A stretch of 64,000 nucleotides of DNA. Origin: Notospermus geniculatus (taxonomy: Eukaryota > Nemertea > Pilidiophora > Heteronemertea > Lineidae). A program made the position numbers and the translations under genes. Within the stretch, counting starts at the first letter, position 1. Each line of letters begins with the position of its first letter. The stretch is from assembly GCA_002633025.1 (NCBI GenBank), contig NMRB01000553.1, forward strand, positions 205,243-269,242, written 5' to 3'. Below the pieces are notes generated by a model, which saw only the letters and a list, made by a program, of their open reading frames with translations, did not search any database and had not been told where the DNA came from. Shown here one piece after another: positions 1-9,774 of this stretch.

Positions 1-300
1 CCAGGTGGCATAAACTGAAAATCATTGAAGTCCTACAACTTGGGAATGACTTACCCAGATTGCTCATATAACTGATATATGTACCTCTCTCTCTGTCATT
101 ACACTCTTATGTCCAAACGGGTGAGCACATGGTCCATGGACCATTTCATTTAGGAGAAAAACTTAGCTTTTGTCAAAAAAATCTATATTTTATCCACAAA
201 AACTAAGTTTTATGGGCATAAAACTAAGTTTTATTGCAAAAATATAGGTTTTTTGAATAACTGGACAATCCGCTTGCCATAAGAGCTTACTGCTTGCGCG
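1..300. other. AT-rich non-coding start of window
   Basis: No gene is seen. From about 160 to 285 the motif AAAACTAAGTTTT and its complement occur several times among A/T runs, which makes the stretch weakly self-complementary. It may be the decayed edge of an inverted-repeat element. The earlier exons of the P450 gene at 1401 are not visible here. Confidence 0.4.
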
Positions 301-307
301 ATCTTAT

Positions 308-1035
308 GCGGATGTCAGGTCGACCTTGCGATGGCACAGAACAGGCGCACGCCGACTTTTCTGGATCACTTTGCGTCTGAGGCACGACAGCGTGGAACAA
401 ATCAGTCGCCGATCTGGTGTGACATGACTGCAGTTGCGTCTCACTTGCGACGATCGGAATCAGTCGCCGACCAAAAAGATCACGGATCGCATGAGTTCAC
501 CATGTTGAACTTCTGCGCCACGATGAATCATGATCCCGACGGTCAGTGATTGGTTAACTAAAATAGACCAACTTTTGGATAATCGCACGACGTCGCAACT
601 CAAGTCAGGTCGACTGCGACTGGATTACGCCCGTCGGGATCATGATTCATCGTGGCGCAGAAGTTCAACATGTTGAACTCTTGCGATCCGTGATCTTTTT
701 GGTCGGCGACTGATNACTGGATTACGCCCGTCGGGATCATGATTCATCGTGGCGCAGAAGTTCAACATGTTGAACTCTTGCGATCCGTGATCTTTTTGGC
801 CGGCGACTGATCCCGATCGTCGCAAGTGAGACGCAAATGCAGTCATGTCACACCAGATCGGCGACTGATTTGTTCCACGCTGTCGTGCCTCAGACGCAAA
901 GTGATCCAGAAAAGACGGCGTGCGCCTGTTCTGTGCCATCGCAAGGTCGACCTGACATCCGCAATACGCCAAGTGATCCGGAAAAGTCAGTCGCCGCCTG
1001 TTTTGTGCCGTCGCAAAGTCGACCTGACATCAGCC
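308..1035. mobile_element. Foldback element with an internal duplication
   Basis: The segment 308-543 reappears in reverse complement up to 962; both outer ends carry the GCGGATGTCAGGTCGACC motif. A diverged copy of the last about 70 bases follows at 963-1035. Inside, 619-714 and 716-811 are almost identical direct copies separated only by one N at 715. Reading frames on both strands here are by-products of the repeat and match no known protein. Confidence 0.7.
715..715. other. Single-N contig join between duplicated 96-bp blocks
   Basis: The 96 bases on each side of this N are the same apart from one visible T/C difference. Such a structure is usual where an assembler abutted two overlapping reads or haplotypes, so the duplication may not exist in the genome. 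Confidence 0.6.
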
Positions 1036-1103
1036 ATGTCAGCATAACTTTGCCCACTTCGGACATTTGTCGTCCAGTCACAGTTAATCCTTCACGTGGA
1101 TAA

Positions 1104-1342
1104 AGGGCCGTTTTGACGGGCGTTTTTATCGCCGCGATAATCGCCACTTTTTTAACGCTCAGTAAAAACGGATATCGCTCCGTAGGTCGATCGAGTGTTG
1201 ATCGAGTTTTACCATGGCTTTTTTCTCTCGCTGGCGATGTCACCCGCTGTTGGCGTTTTTGGCGTTTTGACGGGCGTTTTGGATGCGATATCGCCAACAG
1301 CGTTAAAATCGCCGCGATAAAAACGCCCGTCAAATCGGCCCT
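1104..1342. mobile_element. Palindromic MITE
   Basis: The ends AGGGCCGTTTTGACGGGCG and CGCCCGTCAAATCGGCCCT are inverted, and pairing continues through the GCCGCGATAA motif. No transposase is encoded. The element ends about 60 bases upstream of a P450 exon, so it lies in that gene's intron. Confidence 0.75.
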
Positions 1343-1400
1343 AAAGGTTTCCCCAACTTGCTGGTGGGGTCGAAGGAGCAAGAAATTTGTGTATTTGCAG

Positions 1401-2380
1401 GACGATCTCGCCTCCCCACTATCGCTGATAAGCCCAAGATGCCTTACTGTGAAGCTGTGATGTACGAATCCATGAGGTTTGGTCCCATTACTCCCCTTGG
1501 TTTGCCTCATAAGGCCATGTGCGACCTCACAATTGGTAAGTTGGGTACCGTACTGCACAGAAAAAAATATATCTCGTCTCGAGATAAAATGTTTCTCCAA
1601 CCCTTACTCTCGTCCCTAAAATGAGTTACTTTTGCTACTCGAATCGATATATTTTAAAGGAGCTGGACGTCCAAGTTGTGAACACTCACTCACTGGTTCT
1701 CTATCCACGCGACGCAGACGTGAATATCGTGAATGAGTTGCATTGGACCGGGCACCAGTCTAACGATCGAATTACGAATTACGAATTATTTATTACTCTT
1801 TAAAACTTAACAGTTATAAGAGAAATAAAACATAGGCCTATATACAAATATACAGGATCATGGGGCCCTACTGGTGCTGCCACCTTCACGAAGGAATAAA
1901 ACTAGTTTGCTGGCCACTGTCTGTAATTTGTTTACAACTTGGACGTCGAGCTCCTTTAAGAACTCATGCGGACGTAACTGGGTCTCCACTTGAGATGACA
2001 TTGTCTCCAACAATTTCGTCCTTTTTTCACTAGGTGGATACGACGTCCGAAAAGACGACCTAATCATGATCAACCACTATGCCCTTCACAGGGACCCTAA
2101 GGAATGGAAAGAGCCGGAAGAATTCGACCCAAGCCACTTCCTGGCCGACAACGGCGAGCTGCTACCAAAGCCGAGGAGTTTTATCCCATTCGGAGCGGGA
2201 AAGAGAGTGTGTCTTGGCGAAGCAATCGCGAAGCCAGAAATCTTCATGATTTACACATCCCTGTTTCAAAGGTTTAACTTCAGGTTTGAGGAGGGAACCA
2301 AGCATGACCTTGCGTACCAGGATCTAGCCCTCGGCTTCCTACCAGTGCCGTACGAGATCCTTGTGGAGGTTCGCAAATGA
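1401..2380 (+). CDS. Cytochrome P450, CYP17/CYP2-clan, last two exons
   Basis: Exons 1401-1535 and 2034-2380 encode the C-terminal about 160 residues of a microsomal P450. Exon one follows a TTTGCAG acceptor and carries the K-helix ExxR motif (ESMR) and LPHKAMCD. It ends in phase 1 at a GTAAG donor and joins in frame to exon two after an AG at 2032-2033, rebuilding a glycine codon. Exon two has FIPFGAGKRVCLG, which fits the haem-cysteine signature FxxGxRxCxG, and ends at TGA. P450s of this clan insert oxygen into steroids or xenobiotics at the endoplasmic reticulum. The HKA-CD wording resembles vertebrate CYP17 (steroid 17-hydroxylase/lyase), but CYP1- or CYP2-like enzymes are close, so the substrate is not assigned. 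The membrane anchor, I-helix and other 5' exons are absent from the window. The gene may start upstream, or this may be a fragment. Confidence 0.88.
1654..1959. repeat. Short inverted repeat inside the P450 intron
   Basis: The arm at 1654-1679 (core AGCTGGACGTCCAAGTTGT) is matched in reverse complement at 1934-1959 with one or two changes. The roughly 250 bases between do not pair. This could be the ends of a degraded element inserted in the intron. Confidence 0.45.
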
Positions 2381-2465
2381 AGAGGATGAAGGACATTGCA
2401 TCATTACATGTAAAATGATACATGTAGTTTACTCGTGAAATCAAAGATGAGGAATGGCTCCTTTA

Positions 2466-2855
2466 TTAAAGCAAATGGCTCGCGGGGTTTGTTTTGGGCG
2501 CCATGACAGTTGGTCATCAATATCAAGCACCATTTTGAGAAAAAGGCTAAAGAAGGATTTCAGTTTAATGGGAAGTGCATTAGACAGCCAAACTTCGGAG
2601 GCGTATTCTGCAAAATCTGCCGCTTCGAAATCAATGTGAATAGTACAAAATGTAGATTTTGACCGACTGAATTTGAAAATGCCATTAGGCTAATCCATTT
2701 TAACAAATTTTTAATGGAAGTTCCTCGTCCCCAGGTGCACGTTCGCATATTTGCACAGGTTTTGCATGACTGGAGCACGGCTTTGCCTGGAGGCTAGATT
2801 CACTCGCTATGAGAGGGCCGCTCCAGAATCAAACCCCGCGAGCTATTTGCTTTAA
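2466..2855. mobile_element. TTAA-flanked MITE next to the P450 3' end
   Basis: It starts TTAA-AGCAAATGGCTCGCGG and ends in the near reverse complement followed by TTAA at 2852-2855, giving terminal repeats of about 26 bp. The interior has no transposase. The right TTAA is also the left TTAA of the next element. It begins about 85 bases past the P450 stop codon and could lie in its 3' untranslated region. Confidence 0.75.
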
Positions 2856-3102
2856 AGATAATGTGTCACGGGTATTTTCGCGGGCCACGAAAATCATATT
2901 GTTTATTTACATTTTGTTTGTTTATGTCCAGGGTTTTATTGTCTTGTGGGTAATTTGTTGGTGGCGTGCCCCTCTAAAAATTCTTTTGACACCAAAAGGA
3001 TTCAATTTGGTGGGTTGGCATGTCCCAAAAAGTCCAAATAACATGATGTAAACATCCATGTTTACAAACATTGAATGTGAACAATGAAGTCGTGATAAAC
3101 AT
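2852..3102 (+). mobile_element. TTAA-type element, family with copies at 39159 and 42802
   Basis: It starts TTAA-AGATAATGTGTCACGGG. The body, including the CGGGCCACGAAAATCAT and TAAACATCCATGTTTACA motifs, recurs at 39159-39411 (reversed) and 42802-43069. The right end here is decayed and abuts the next element. No coding capacity is seen. Confidence 0.75.
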
Positions 3103-3103
3103 A

Positions 3104-3294
3104 CTGTGGTCGCGGAGTTATGCCGGATTGGCTTCATATCCGCCCATTTTGCTATTACCATATTACATGGGCACGATGCTGGTTTCATGTTTTCAATATG
3201 AATGAATCCTTTCATTTATTTAAGGCTACTCCTGCGGGTTATAATGTCGGCCTATTAGAACCGCCCCCAATCCGGCATAACTCCGCGACCACAG
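3104..3294. mobile_element. TA-flanked MITE with 28-bp inverted ends
   Basis: Ends CTGTGGTCGCGGAGTTATG and its complement pair over about 28 bp and are flanked on each side by TA. This is the target duplication expected of Tc1/mariner-type elements. Confidence 0.75.
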
Positions 3295-3299
3295 TAATA

Positions 3300-3424
3300 G
3301 GGAATTTAAGAGATCACACGCTAACGATAACATTTACGTTGACAGTATTTTTTGTATATGAAATACATGCAAGAAATAGCGTTAACGTAAACGTTATCGT
3401 TAGCGTGTGATCTCTTAAACTCTG
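3300..3424. mobile_element. TA-flanked palindromic MITE
   Basis: The arms carry TTTAAGAGATCACACGC followed by TAACGATAAC and its complement, flanked by TA at 3298-3299 and 3425-3426. Half of the same family is recognisable at 61801-61862. Confidence 0.7.
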
Positions 3425-3460
3425 TATTATCTTTAGCTGTGCCAACGCAAGACCAATAAA

Positions 3461-3534
3461 ATGGAGCTTGAGATGGCGTCTTCCGTGGGCCAATAATCCT
3501 TTGGCTTCGGCCGTGACGGAAAAATTCTAATACA
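3461..3534 (+). mobile_element. SINE 3' fragment
   Basis: It holds the 3' module of the main SINE: GCTTGAGATGGCGTCTTCCG, then GGGCCAATAAT and CTTCGGCCGTGACGG, with an A-rich tail containing AATAC. The tRNA-like half is missing. Confidence 0.7.
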
Positions 3535-3641
3535 AGTACTAGTACATATAGGGTAATCGGTAAGTGTGACGTCCTCTTGTCAGTTGTCAGTACCAGTGGC
3601 TGTGTGTCCCCACCATTTCTCATGCAACTTGTCAGCACCAG

Positions 3642-3751
3642 TAGATGTAAAGCGATTCAACAAAGGAATAGAAATTATGTTTGTCTCGGGATATATTCTG
3701 AATATATTATTATCCTCATTTCTATTCCTTTGTTGAATCGCTTTACATCTA
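3642..3751. mobile_element. Hairpin MITE with 34-bp perfect arms
   Basis: The arm TAGATGTAAAGCGATTCAAC continues to about 3675 and is matched exactly in reverse complement at 3718-3751. CCAG stands on both sides. The A/T-rich loop is about 42 bases. Confidence 0.75.
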
Positions 3752-3759
3752 CCAGTATA

Positions 3760-4190
3760 TAAATGTTTAACATTAAAAATAGCGCTAGTCTTAATACTTG
3801 TGACGACCACATTTGCTGACAGCCCTCAGAGGCGCACATAACGAACGCAGTCGTGTATCATACAAAACTGGTACTAATTTTGCGCCAACAATTTTTCGGT
3901 GTGTAATCGGTGTGAGAGGACTTCTGCTGGGCTGACCGTTTTCCAGTCCGTTGGAATTTACTCGTACATGTAAACAAGATCCCACACAGCTGACCACTCA
4001 CCTTTTTCGTTCATCTCTAACGACGGTTTGACGTTATATCATCACCGTTCATTCAAAGGTCTTCGTTCAGATAGAATGCCTGAATTATTTTGCACCGTCA
4101 CGGCTCCGAGGACAGTTTCAGTGGGTTGGCAATATTCAGTGGTAAAATTCGATTCAAAATGATACTACATGTACAACATACTGACTCTTG
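3760..4190. other. Intergenic stretch before the GPCR fragment
   Basis: No gene or clear element is seen. A short frame starting at an ATG at 4076 runs to a possible donor at 4142. It ends in phase 0, whereas the first AspRS exon found needs phase 1 upstream, so it was not joined to that gene. Confidence 0.35.
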
Positions 4191-4194
4191 AAAT

Positions 4195-4530
4195 ATGATT
4201 ATGGTCACCACACAGATGTTCAGCCAAAGTGACCAAGACTTTGTGCTGCTCCGCCTGGACCAGTTCATCGGGTTCCTTGAGGGTTATGTAATGCCGGTCA
4301 TCTTCGCAATAGGAAGTTTTGGAAACATCATCTCTCTCGTCATCTTTCTTCGTCATGGACGGAAGAACGACGCGATGACGACGTACCTCATTTGCCTTGC
4401 TGTGTCCGATATGTTATGTATTCTTTTCGTATGTTTTCCTATGTGGCTCTTTTTAGGCCTTCCCCGACTGACAGACGGAAGNGGATTCTATTTAATAGAC
4501 GATATCACTCCAAAAGAGTGCAGCACCTGA
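4195..4530 (+). CDS. Rhodopsin-class GPCR, N-terminal fragment (TM1-TM2)
   Basis: The ATG has A at -3. The product begins with about 30 extracellular residues. TM1 follows, containing GSFGNIISLVIFLRHG, with the class A TM1 asparagine in GN. TM2 contains YLICLAVSDMLCILFV, with the conserved LAxxD aspartate. This style (GNxxSLxIFxR, then YLxxLAxSD) is typical of invertebrate peptide receptors such as FMRFamide-like receptors, but the ligand is unknown. The frame reaches the first extracellular loop and then enters the palindromic element starting at 4505, which supplies the stop. TM3-TM7 and the DRY and NPxxY motifs are not found downstream. It is probably a broken gene or an isolated first exon. 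An N lies in the frame at 4482. Confidence 0.7.
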   Translation: MIMVTTQMFSQSDQDFVLLRLDQFIGFLEGYVMPVIFAIGSFGNIISLVIFLRHGRKNDAMTTYLICLAVSDMLCILFVCFPMWLFLGLPRLTDGXGFYLIDDITPKECST

Positions 4531-4727
4531 TGATGGGGCAGCGTCATGACGTCCCGCACGTCATTTCATGATGTCTTGACGTGAGACCCAAAAAAATAGA
4601 ATTGTTTTCCCAACATCATGATCACTGAAACAACTGGATTTTTTTTCAAGTCATGTCATGGCGTTCAGAAATGACGTGCGGGATGTCATGACGTTGCCCC
4701 GTCAGGTGCCGCACTCTTTTGGAGTGA
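4505..4727. mobile_element. Palindromic MITE truncating the GPCR frame
   Basis: TCACTCCAAAAGAGTGC at the left is matched by GCACTCTTTTGGAGTGA at the right. The arms continue through CACCTGA and GTCATGACGTCCCGCACGTC for about 65 bp. The outermost 15 bases are themselves nearly palindromic. No clear target duplication is visible. Confidence 0.75.
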
Positions 4728-4841
4728 AGTTCCTCTTCTCTCAATCTGCCTTGATTCTTAGTTCAGAATATTTTACGTCCGCTTAATTCATTCATGGTAC
4801 CAAGGCTGTAGCTGATTCAAATGCCTCCTTTCTAATTTCAG

Positions 4842-7800
4842 GATGTCGCCATTCAACATTTTCCAACCGTACTCACACCTGCGGCCAGTTGCGGTCAGAT
4901 GACATTGGGAAGGAAGTCAAACTATGTGGTTGGATTCAGTACAAAAGATTGGATACATTCATCCTACTCCGGGATGCCTATGGGCTCACACAATTGGTGC
5001 TACCTAGTAATAAGGTACCGTAGATGATTAACAATCATCTCAGGTTTGGGGAGATGGTAGTCTCCAGTTAGTGAGCACTTTTCCTTTTTGCATGTAAAAC
5101 ATTAAACATTTCATGTGTTTGGAACTAAAAGCCAAATAGCATGAAATTTTTGAATAGTGGTAGTTTCAAGTGCAATACAAAGATCATTTCTTCAAAATCT
5201 TTGTCCTGACCTGGCAACAATGTTTTCAAAATTGTTGGTCCTGAATGATTTCACAGGCATTCACTTTTCTTTGGCTAACTCATCTAGTTCTTTTCCCACG
5301 TAGGATGATCCTCTTCACAAGCTGTTGTCAGAGCAGCTCTATGAGACAGTTCTAGAAATCATTGGAGTTGTTCAAGAAAGGCCTGCTGGACAATCAAATA
5401 AGGTTAGCGACATGTGGTTACCATTTGCGAGTGATGCATTTTAAGTAATGTCAGAATGATGTACGGGTACCGGTATGACGTTGAACCATTGTTTTTGTCA
5501 CTGCAGTGGGTGCGGTCTTACGTGTTAACCTCGTTGATGGTCCGGGCCTCATTTTAGTACCTCGGTACCCCATTAAGTAGAAAATTTATGCTGAAGCAGT
5601 TGAATGGTATATTTTTTGAATGAAATGCCTTTTTTATTACTACTGACTTCTTTTACAGAAAATGACCACTGGAGACATAGAAATTCTAGTCAAAGATGCA
5701 AGGGTCCTGAATAAAAGGACAAAAGATTTACCTTTTGAAATAAAGGATTTTCAGAAAGTGAGTAGATGGTGTTGAAATTCATTCGATTGGACATATTTTT
5801 GGATGTTGTCATATAAAAATTTACCAATTTTTTTCTTATCTTTGAAGAGCTAATTTTGGTTTCATTTTATGTTGTGACAGGTTAACGAGCCCCTTAGACT
5901 AGAATACCGCTACCTGGACTTACGGAACAGTCAACTCCAGGCCAATCTCCGTCTACGATCTCAAATGATTATGAAGATGAGGGAATTCCTTTGCAACAAA
6001 CATGGTACGGTACTTAATTTCAACTCGGAAGTTTAATACCGACATCGTTCAGCATTTGAAATGAAATATCTCGTGAAACAATGGGCTATTTTTCTTCAGT
6101 TCATTCAGTTAATCAGTTGAGTGTCAATCAATCAGTCAGTGTCAGTCAGTCGGTGTCAGTCACTCTGTCTGAGTCTCTGTCAGTCAGTCAATGTCAGTCA
6201 GGTAGTGTCAGTCAGTCANCAAGTCTGTTCAATTTCAGGTTTTGTTGATGTTGAGACACCAACTCTATTCCGTAGGACGCCAGGGGTGAGTTTTGATAAT
6301 AATAATAATAAAAGACCCCATCCAAGTGAGGAACATGAGTATCTTGAGATGGCCTCTTCCGTACTTACCAGGGCCAATAATACTATGGCTCCAGTCCTGA
6401 TGAAAACATAGAAATACACTAGGGTACTTGAAGATATGTGTGTTATCAGAGCCTCGATGAAGTCTATCACACGATATCTCTGACTAAATTATTTTGTCCC
6501 CTTTTCCAGGGTGCTAGAGAATTCGTCGTCCCTTCTAAACACCCTGGGAAGTTCTACTGCCTTCCCCAAAGTCCCCAGCAGTTCAAGCAGTTACTCATGG
6601 TTGGTGGCATTGATCGTTACATGCAGATTGCGAGGTGCTACAGAGATGAATCGCACAAACCGGACCGACAGCCAGAGTTCACACAAGTAAGCGGTTGTAA
6701 TCGCTAACTGGTTCTCAGCAACAATCTGGAATCACTATGCTATAGAACACAGCTACAAGCTGTGGTCCAAGCTGAGATCTAATGACAGTCCTGAGTCACT
6801 CTCTCCAGTCACCTGTCAACACACCGCTGAGGTTCCATCTTCTGGGGTCGATCCCCAGTCGGACCTCATCTTCATGTGACAGAGAGGCGCTTCTCTTTGA
6901 CAGCGCAGATTTTCTCTGGGCACTCCGGTTTCCTCCTGCTGTACCCGGTACATTTATTTACCCAATATTGTCTATAGTAGAACCAATATTCACGTATTTG
7001 TACTTTGGCCAGCAGCTGTGAAACCTGCAATATTTAATGTTTTAGTCCCTCTATTAAAAGGACCGACCCTACAGGCAGCCTCCTCATAGGCATTTTGATG
7101 TGCTCATTACAACGATTGGTTGGCATGAGAATCTAACTCTGACATATATTGCAAGTAAAATACACTAAACATCAACATTTGAGCCAAAATCTGTAGGTTG
7201 TCAGTTGCTAGCGCCACCTGTGATGAAGTGACATCATTGATATGTAATAGCTATCTGCCTATGGGGTCCCTTTAAATCACATAATCAAAATGCGGCTTGT
7301 AGTACTCTGTGTGAATTTCAGGCCATAATATTCGTTCCTATTTCAGCTTGATATTGAGATGTCTTTTGTTAGCCGAGAGGGCATACAGAAACTGATAGAG
7401 GAGTTAATCGTGTTTTGTTGGCCAGAGACACGACAAAAACCCAGTATACCATTTCCTCGCATGACATATCATGAGGCGTTGAAATATTATGGGTCAGACA
7501 AACCTGATACTAGGTTTGAAATGAAGGTGAGTAAACTTTTGAGAAGCAAAATCCATGTCAAGTACCTCTGTTGGCGTCATCTATCTTTCACGACTGTTGT
7601 AAGCCCCCACACCGAACTTCGCTGTAAGGTACTGCTCCTCCGCATCTCGAATCTGACAGAGAGAAAAACCTTCATTCTTATCCTCCAAGCCAATGCCAGC
7701 TGCGGGTCTTGAACCTTGCACCTCTTGCATTGTATACCAGTGCATCAATCACTACACCAATGAGGTTTATCATCTGACTGATCTAAGCAATTTTCTGCTT

Positions 7801-9733
7801 TTCCTGTTTTTTTTGCAAACGTTTTGGCTGCAACTGTGTTTAATATCAGTGATTCCCCAGGATGTTGGAGGGCAGGGTGGGGGCTTCCATAAAGGGACAC
7901 TTCCGGCGTGATTTAGACTCGGGACCCAGTCGTTGTGTCGCTTCGGCCGCCGCGCTACACTCCACAAACGACTGGGAAAGCAAGCTGCAAAATCAGCGGC
8001 TAGCGTACCGACAACAACAACGGATATGAATGAGTTCAGCCAATCAGAATCTGCGTCTTGAACGGCCGTCGGCTGCTCGTTGCAAGATGCCAAAATCAGC
8101 TGATTATCGGAACTTTCTTCGAGGTCAAGTATGGTATCCTGATACCTAAGTTCGATGCTGTGTGCGATTAGCTCTTTCCCAGTCGTTTGTGGAGTGTAGC
8201 ACGGCAGCCGGAGCGACACAACGACTGGGTCCCGAGTCTAGCGTGATTGGGTTCCAACGGGGCAACTACAGCAGAAGGTTTTCATACAAAAGGGCCGAAT
8301 TCACTTGCTTCGTACCACACGCGAGGCTCCATGCAGATAGAATGACGTCAAAGAGGGCACCTCCAATTTGAGCAGCAGTAGAGTTGGTTGCAGATGCGGA
8401 TAGGCACACCTAATACAGTTCAATTACAGTTCAGTTACTGCTTGAGTTAAAGCGAATCGATAGCGGATTTTGTTTACATTTGGCTGGTGTTTGTAAACAC
8501 AAAATTCAGCCAATCAGAATGCACGAAAATTTCTTTGATGACATTCTGGAGAAGTTTGTTTACATTTTTTGCTGAAAATTCGTCCCCTTTCAAATTCTAT
8601 TTCTAAATCAAATTTTTTTTCGCTTTCGATTCGCTTTAATACTACTAACAAATTTTGTTTTACTGTTTACACTGATTCTTTGTTTGTTGGCTCAAGTTCA
8701 GGTTGTGGTATGACTGGCTTGCTGATGAGTCCAGGTCACACTGCATGGGCCCCTAACCTTTATGGACGAAACTGAAATCACCACACTGGCACAGGCTGGG
8801 TTCAACTACTAATTTACACAAGTTCGTTTACCAGTGTCCACTTTCAATCATCAGGGGCACAGTGAATGACTCTGTTGAAAATTGTTCAGCCCCCCCCCCC
8901 CAACAGTTTTCATGGACAGCCAGGTGGTGATTTCAGTCCAGGCCTTTTGCCTGTTATTCTCTTCCAGCGTCCAGATCTGCATGATCAGAGTGGACTGAAA
9001 GCAGAAAGGAAAAGTCTTCCCACATGGAAATCAATTAGTCACTCCAGCATTGCACCCTAAGGAGGAAGGCCAGGGGCAAAGCCACTAGGCCAGAGTCAGC
9101 CACTCCATTACTGCCTTCAGAAGACGATGGCCACTTGGGCAGCAAAATGGGCAGAGTGGCGGGACCCGGCAAGGGCATGGCGCCGCGCCACTCCATTTAT
9201 TGCTAGGGGAATCACTGAATATCTTTTTCACTCCAGCTCTGTGATACCACCTCAATAATGTCCAAATCTGGATTGAAAGTTTTTGACGACTTGTTAAATG
9301 ACAAGGATATATCTGTACAGGCCATTAACATCAAACAGGGAAATGTAAGTAGTCCACGAAAATATAACTTGTTGTATTAAAGAAAGGATGTCCAACATAG
9401 AGCACAAAAAACATAAAGTGAAGTCGTCTCCGAATTTTCGCAAATTTTCGACCCCAAATTTTTGCCTTCACTTCTGGGATATCTACTAGAAAGTGCCTGA
9501 GGAAGACCCCGGTTCGGGTCGAAAATTTGCAAAATTCGTAGACGATGACACAATAACTGAGATGATTGCCACTGAAGATTACGTTTGAAGAATCTCTTTT
9601 AAAATATGTTATGTATGCTGTCTAATTGGGGCTCAATTCTGTGTTTTTTCAGAGATATTTAAAAAAGAAGGATCTATCTGAACTAACGGACGTTTATACC
9701 AATGCTATGGTGGATGTGAATGGAGAAAAAAAG
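4842..9733 (+). CDS. DARS2: Mitochondrial-type aspartyl-tRNA synthetase, nine exons, partial
   Basis: Exons: 4842-5014, 5304-5402, 5659-5757, 5881-6004, 6239-6285, 6510-6686, 7347-7526, 9237-9344, 9653-9733. All have AG/GT borders and phases that join without a break, giving about 360 residues. The enzyme charges tRNA-Asp in mitochondria. Exon 1 encodes the OB anticodon-binding fold ([18 protein letters not shown]). Exons 4-5 carry LEYRYLDLR and class II motif 1 ([10 protein letters not shown]). Exon 6 holds the [13 protein letters not shown] loop and motif 2 ([19 protein letters not shown]). Exons 8-9 match the bacterial-type insertion domain. The order and wording follow vertebrate DARS2, which is about 645 residues. 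The first exon with the targeting peptide is missing. So is everything after the insertion domain, including motif 3 (GLDR); none of it is found in the next 7.7 kb. The gene is broken, misassembled or truncated by the assembly. Introns hold SINE, TTAA and hAT-like insertions. Confidence 0.93.
6103..6232 (+). repeat. CAGT-type microsatellite in AspRS intron 4
   Basis: Degenerate TCAGTCAG/TCAATCAG repeats end 7 bases before the exon 5 acceptor, with one N at 6219. A similar CAGA/CATC microsatellite follows the duplicated intron sequence at 10555. Confidence 0.75.
6310..6411 (+). mobile_element. SINE 3' fragment in AspRS intron 5
   Basis: It begins at AAAAGACCCCATCCAAGTGA, continues with GAACATGAG and the CTTCCGTACTTACCAGGGCC module, and ends GATGAAAACATAG. 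A short ATA repeat precedes it. The tRNA-like head is absent. Confidence 0.8.
7054..7275 (+). mobile_element. TTAA-flanked MITE (family at 14635, 46272, 57211)
   Basis: It starts TTAA-AAGGACC and ends GGGTCCCT-TTAA. Internal landmarks GCGCCACCTGTGATGAAGTG and GGCATTTTGATGTGCTCAT recur in the other three copies. It lies in AspRS intron 6. Confidence 0.8.
7914..8240. mobile_element. hAT-like foldback with 8-bp target duplication
   Basis: The arms 7914-7980 and 8173-8240 start with TAGACTCGGGACCCAGTCGT and pair over about 66 bp. The element is flanked by GCGTGATT at 7906-7913 and 8241-8248. An exact 8-bp duplication fits hAT-type transposition. It is non-autonomous and lies in AspRS intron 7. 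Confidence 0.8.
8447..8640 (+). mobile_element. TTAA-flanked MITE (family at 31192)
   Basis: It starts TTAA-AGCGAATCGATAGCGG and ends CGATTCGCT-TTAA. The middle, including CAGCCAATCAGAATGCAC, recurs in reverse complement at 31192-31386. It is in AspRS intron 7. Confidence 0.8.
9423..9546. mobile_element. Hairpin element in AspRS intron 8
   Basis: CGTCTCCGAATTTTCGCAAA and its partner near 9546 form imperfect arms around ATCTACTAGAAAGTGCCTGA. A half copy with the same TTTTCGACC...GTCTTCCTCAGGCAC text is at 11945-12022. Confidence 0.6.
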
Positions 9734-9774
9734 GTAGGCCCAACATTTACTTTGCTTAAACAGAGAAAAAAGGG

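Noticed and set aside
890-1600. 236-codon minus-strand frame
   Set aside because: It runs across a foldback, a MITE and, in antisense, a P450 exon. Its continuity comes from repeat sequence and it lacks any domain.
4076-4141. First exon of the AspRS gene
   Set aside because: The small frame ends in phase 0, while exon 4842-5014 requires one base carried over, and the GPCR fragment lies between.
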